From NCBI GenBank assembly GCA_025331565.1, contig JAFREQ010000039.1, positions 4,216,001 through 4,280,000 of the forward strand: a DNA stretch of 64,000 nt, read 5' to 3'. This document shows positions 63,303 to 64,000 of the stretch, piece by piece. The DNA is from Holacanthus passer. Lineage: Eukaryota > Chordata > Actinopteri > Pomacanthidae. Numbering within the stretch: position 1 is the stretch's first letter; each line of letters starts with the position of its first letter. Below the pieces are notes generated by a model. That model saw only the letters and a program-made list of their open reading frames with translations, was not told where the DNA came from and ran no database searches. Made by a program: the position numbers and the translations under genes.

Positions 63303-64000
63303 AGGCAAACACAAATACATATGAGACTTGACATGGTGGCGTGGAAACCAATTAGTATCTGTGAGGACTCTGCATGTGTCTGTACTGTACATGTGTATGT
63401 GAGCTGTCACAGCTGCGGTGCTGGCTCACTGTCATGTTGGGTGTGTGTGTGAGAGGCAGAGAGAGGAGAGGACAATGAAAGAGAAGAAGAGCTAATATAT
63501 TATTATTGAAGGTGATTTATTGTGTCTGATAGCTGAAAATGGGTTTCCAGATTAGAGCAACATATTGTAGGAGTTTTCAGAGCTGTAATTCTCTTGTAAT
63601 TAAACTGCGCGTGTGTGGAAATGATCGCTGTTCGATCCATACGCTCCCCATTTAGGGGGCTCTTGGTGTCTGTCAGCCTTCCACAACAGCTAAATAATGA
63701 CGCGCTAATGAAGATCCTTTTATTCCTCCACACAGTCAGAGTTAATGAGAAGCTTAGCGATTAATGAGCCAGTGCCTTTTTTTCCTCAAAAAAGAACTCA
63801 AATACCCACAAGTCAATGGGGTCCTAAAAAAAGGAGAACAGCTGTTTGAAGAGACAAATTGTGCAATTACAAACGATCTGCAAGTCTGCTAACCGAGCTG
63901 GTGATAGGAGACTCAGAAAATTATACATGTGCTTCATCCCAGCTCTGGTTTTCTACAGTCCTTCAGTGGCATGTAGAATAATGTTTTAATTAAAGTAAGA

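Larger units (their letters stand above)
45313..64000 (+). other. nav3 intron, incomplete, more than 18.6 kb
   Basis: No coding exon recognised. I looked for the SWDDSSSVSSG exon that follows in navigators by scanning for TGGGAYGAY and saw none. The intron holds a TTCC repeat, an inverted-repeat element (48329-48811), a CA run, a CAG run (56821-56847), a minus-strand SINE (56076-56337), poly-A runs and several AT-rich conserved-element-like patches. Large introns in developmental neuronal genes often carry enhancers, but nothing here proves it. Confidence 0.7.

Overview
The window looks like teleost fish nuclear DNA. It is AT-rich, dense in CA/GT and CT microsatellites, and carries tRNA-derived SINE copies of a kind common in spiny-rayed fishes. 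It holds no prokaryotic-style gene block. Nearly all of it is one plus-strand gene split by long introns. I identify the gene as neuron navigator 3 (nav3), a large microtubule plus-end-associated AAA+-family protein of neurons. The call rests on remembered navigator proteins, not on a database search.

Seven consecutive internal coding exons can be placed with AG/GT borders and matching codon phase: 6079-6147, 13290-13432, 19999-21145, 24886-25001, 33824-33932, 43042-43452 and 45193-45312. Joined, they total 2115 nt (705 codons in frame). They cover the disordered, serine- and basic-rich segment after the calponin-homology (CH) domain, three SxIP-type EB-binding motifs, the first short coiled coil and the YMSDGDILGK / GYxTDGGLxLY blocks. 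The CH exons should lie before base 1. The C-terminal coiled coils and AAA+ domain should lie beyond base 64000. The intron after 45312 is longer than 18.6 kb.

The main result is that the locus appears to have extra, CH-less starts. One is a 232-codon first exon at 28469-29165 inside the intron before the coiled-coil exon. Its protein resembles the N-terminus of the paralogue NAV1, and its donor has the phase needed to enter exon 33824. A second, weaker candidate lies at 610-743. It encodes 44 basic residues after an in-frame stop, and its phase matches exon 6079. With the upstream CH-containing start, one gene could make three navigator N-termini.

The introns (744-6078, 6148-13289, 13433-19998, 21146-24885, 25002-33823, 33933-43041, 43453-45192, 45313-64000) contain microsatellites, two minus-strand tRNA-derived SINEs, a terminal-inverted-repeat element near 48.3-48.8 kb, a diverged direct duplication at 4.1-5.1 kb, several small repeat fragments and a few CpG- or homeodomain-site-rich patches that may be enhancers. 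I saw no second protein-coding gene, tRNA or rRNA gene.
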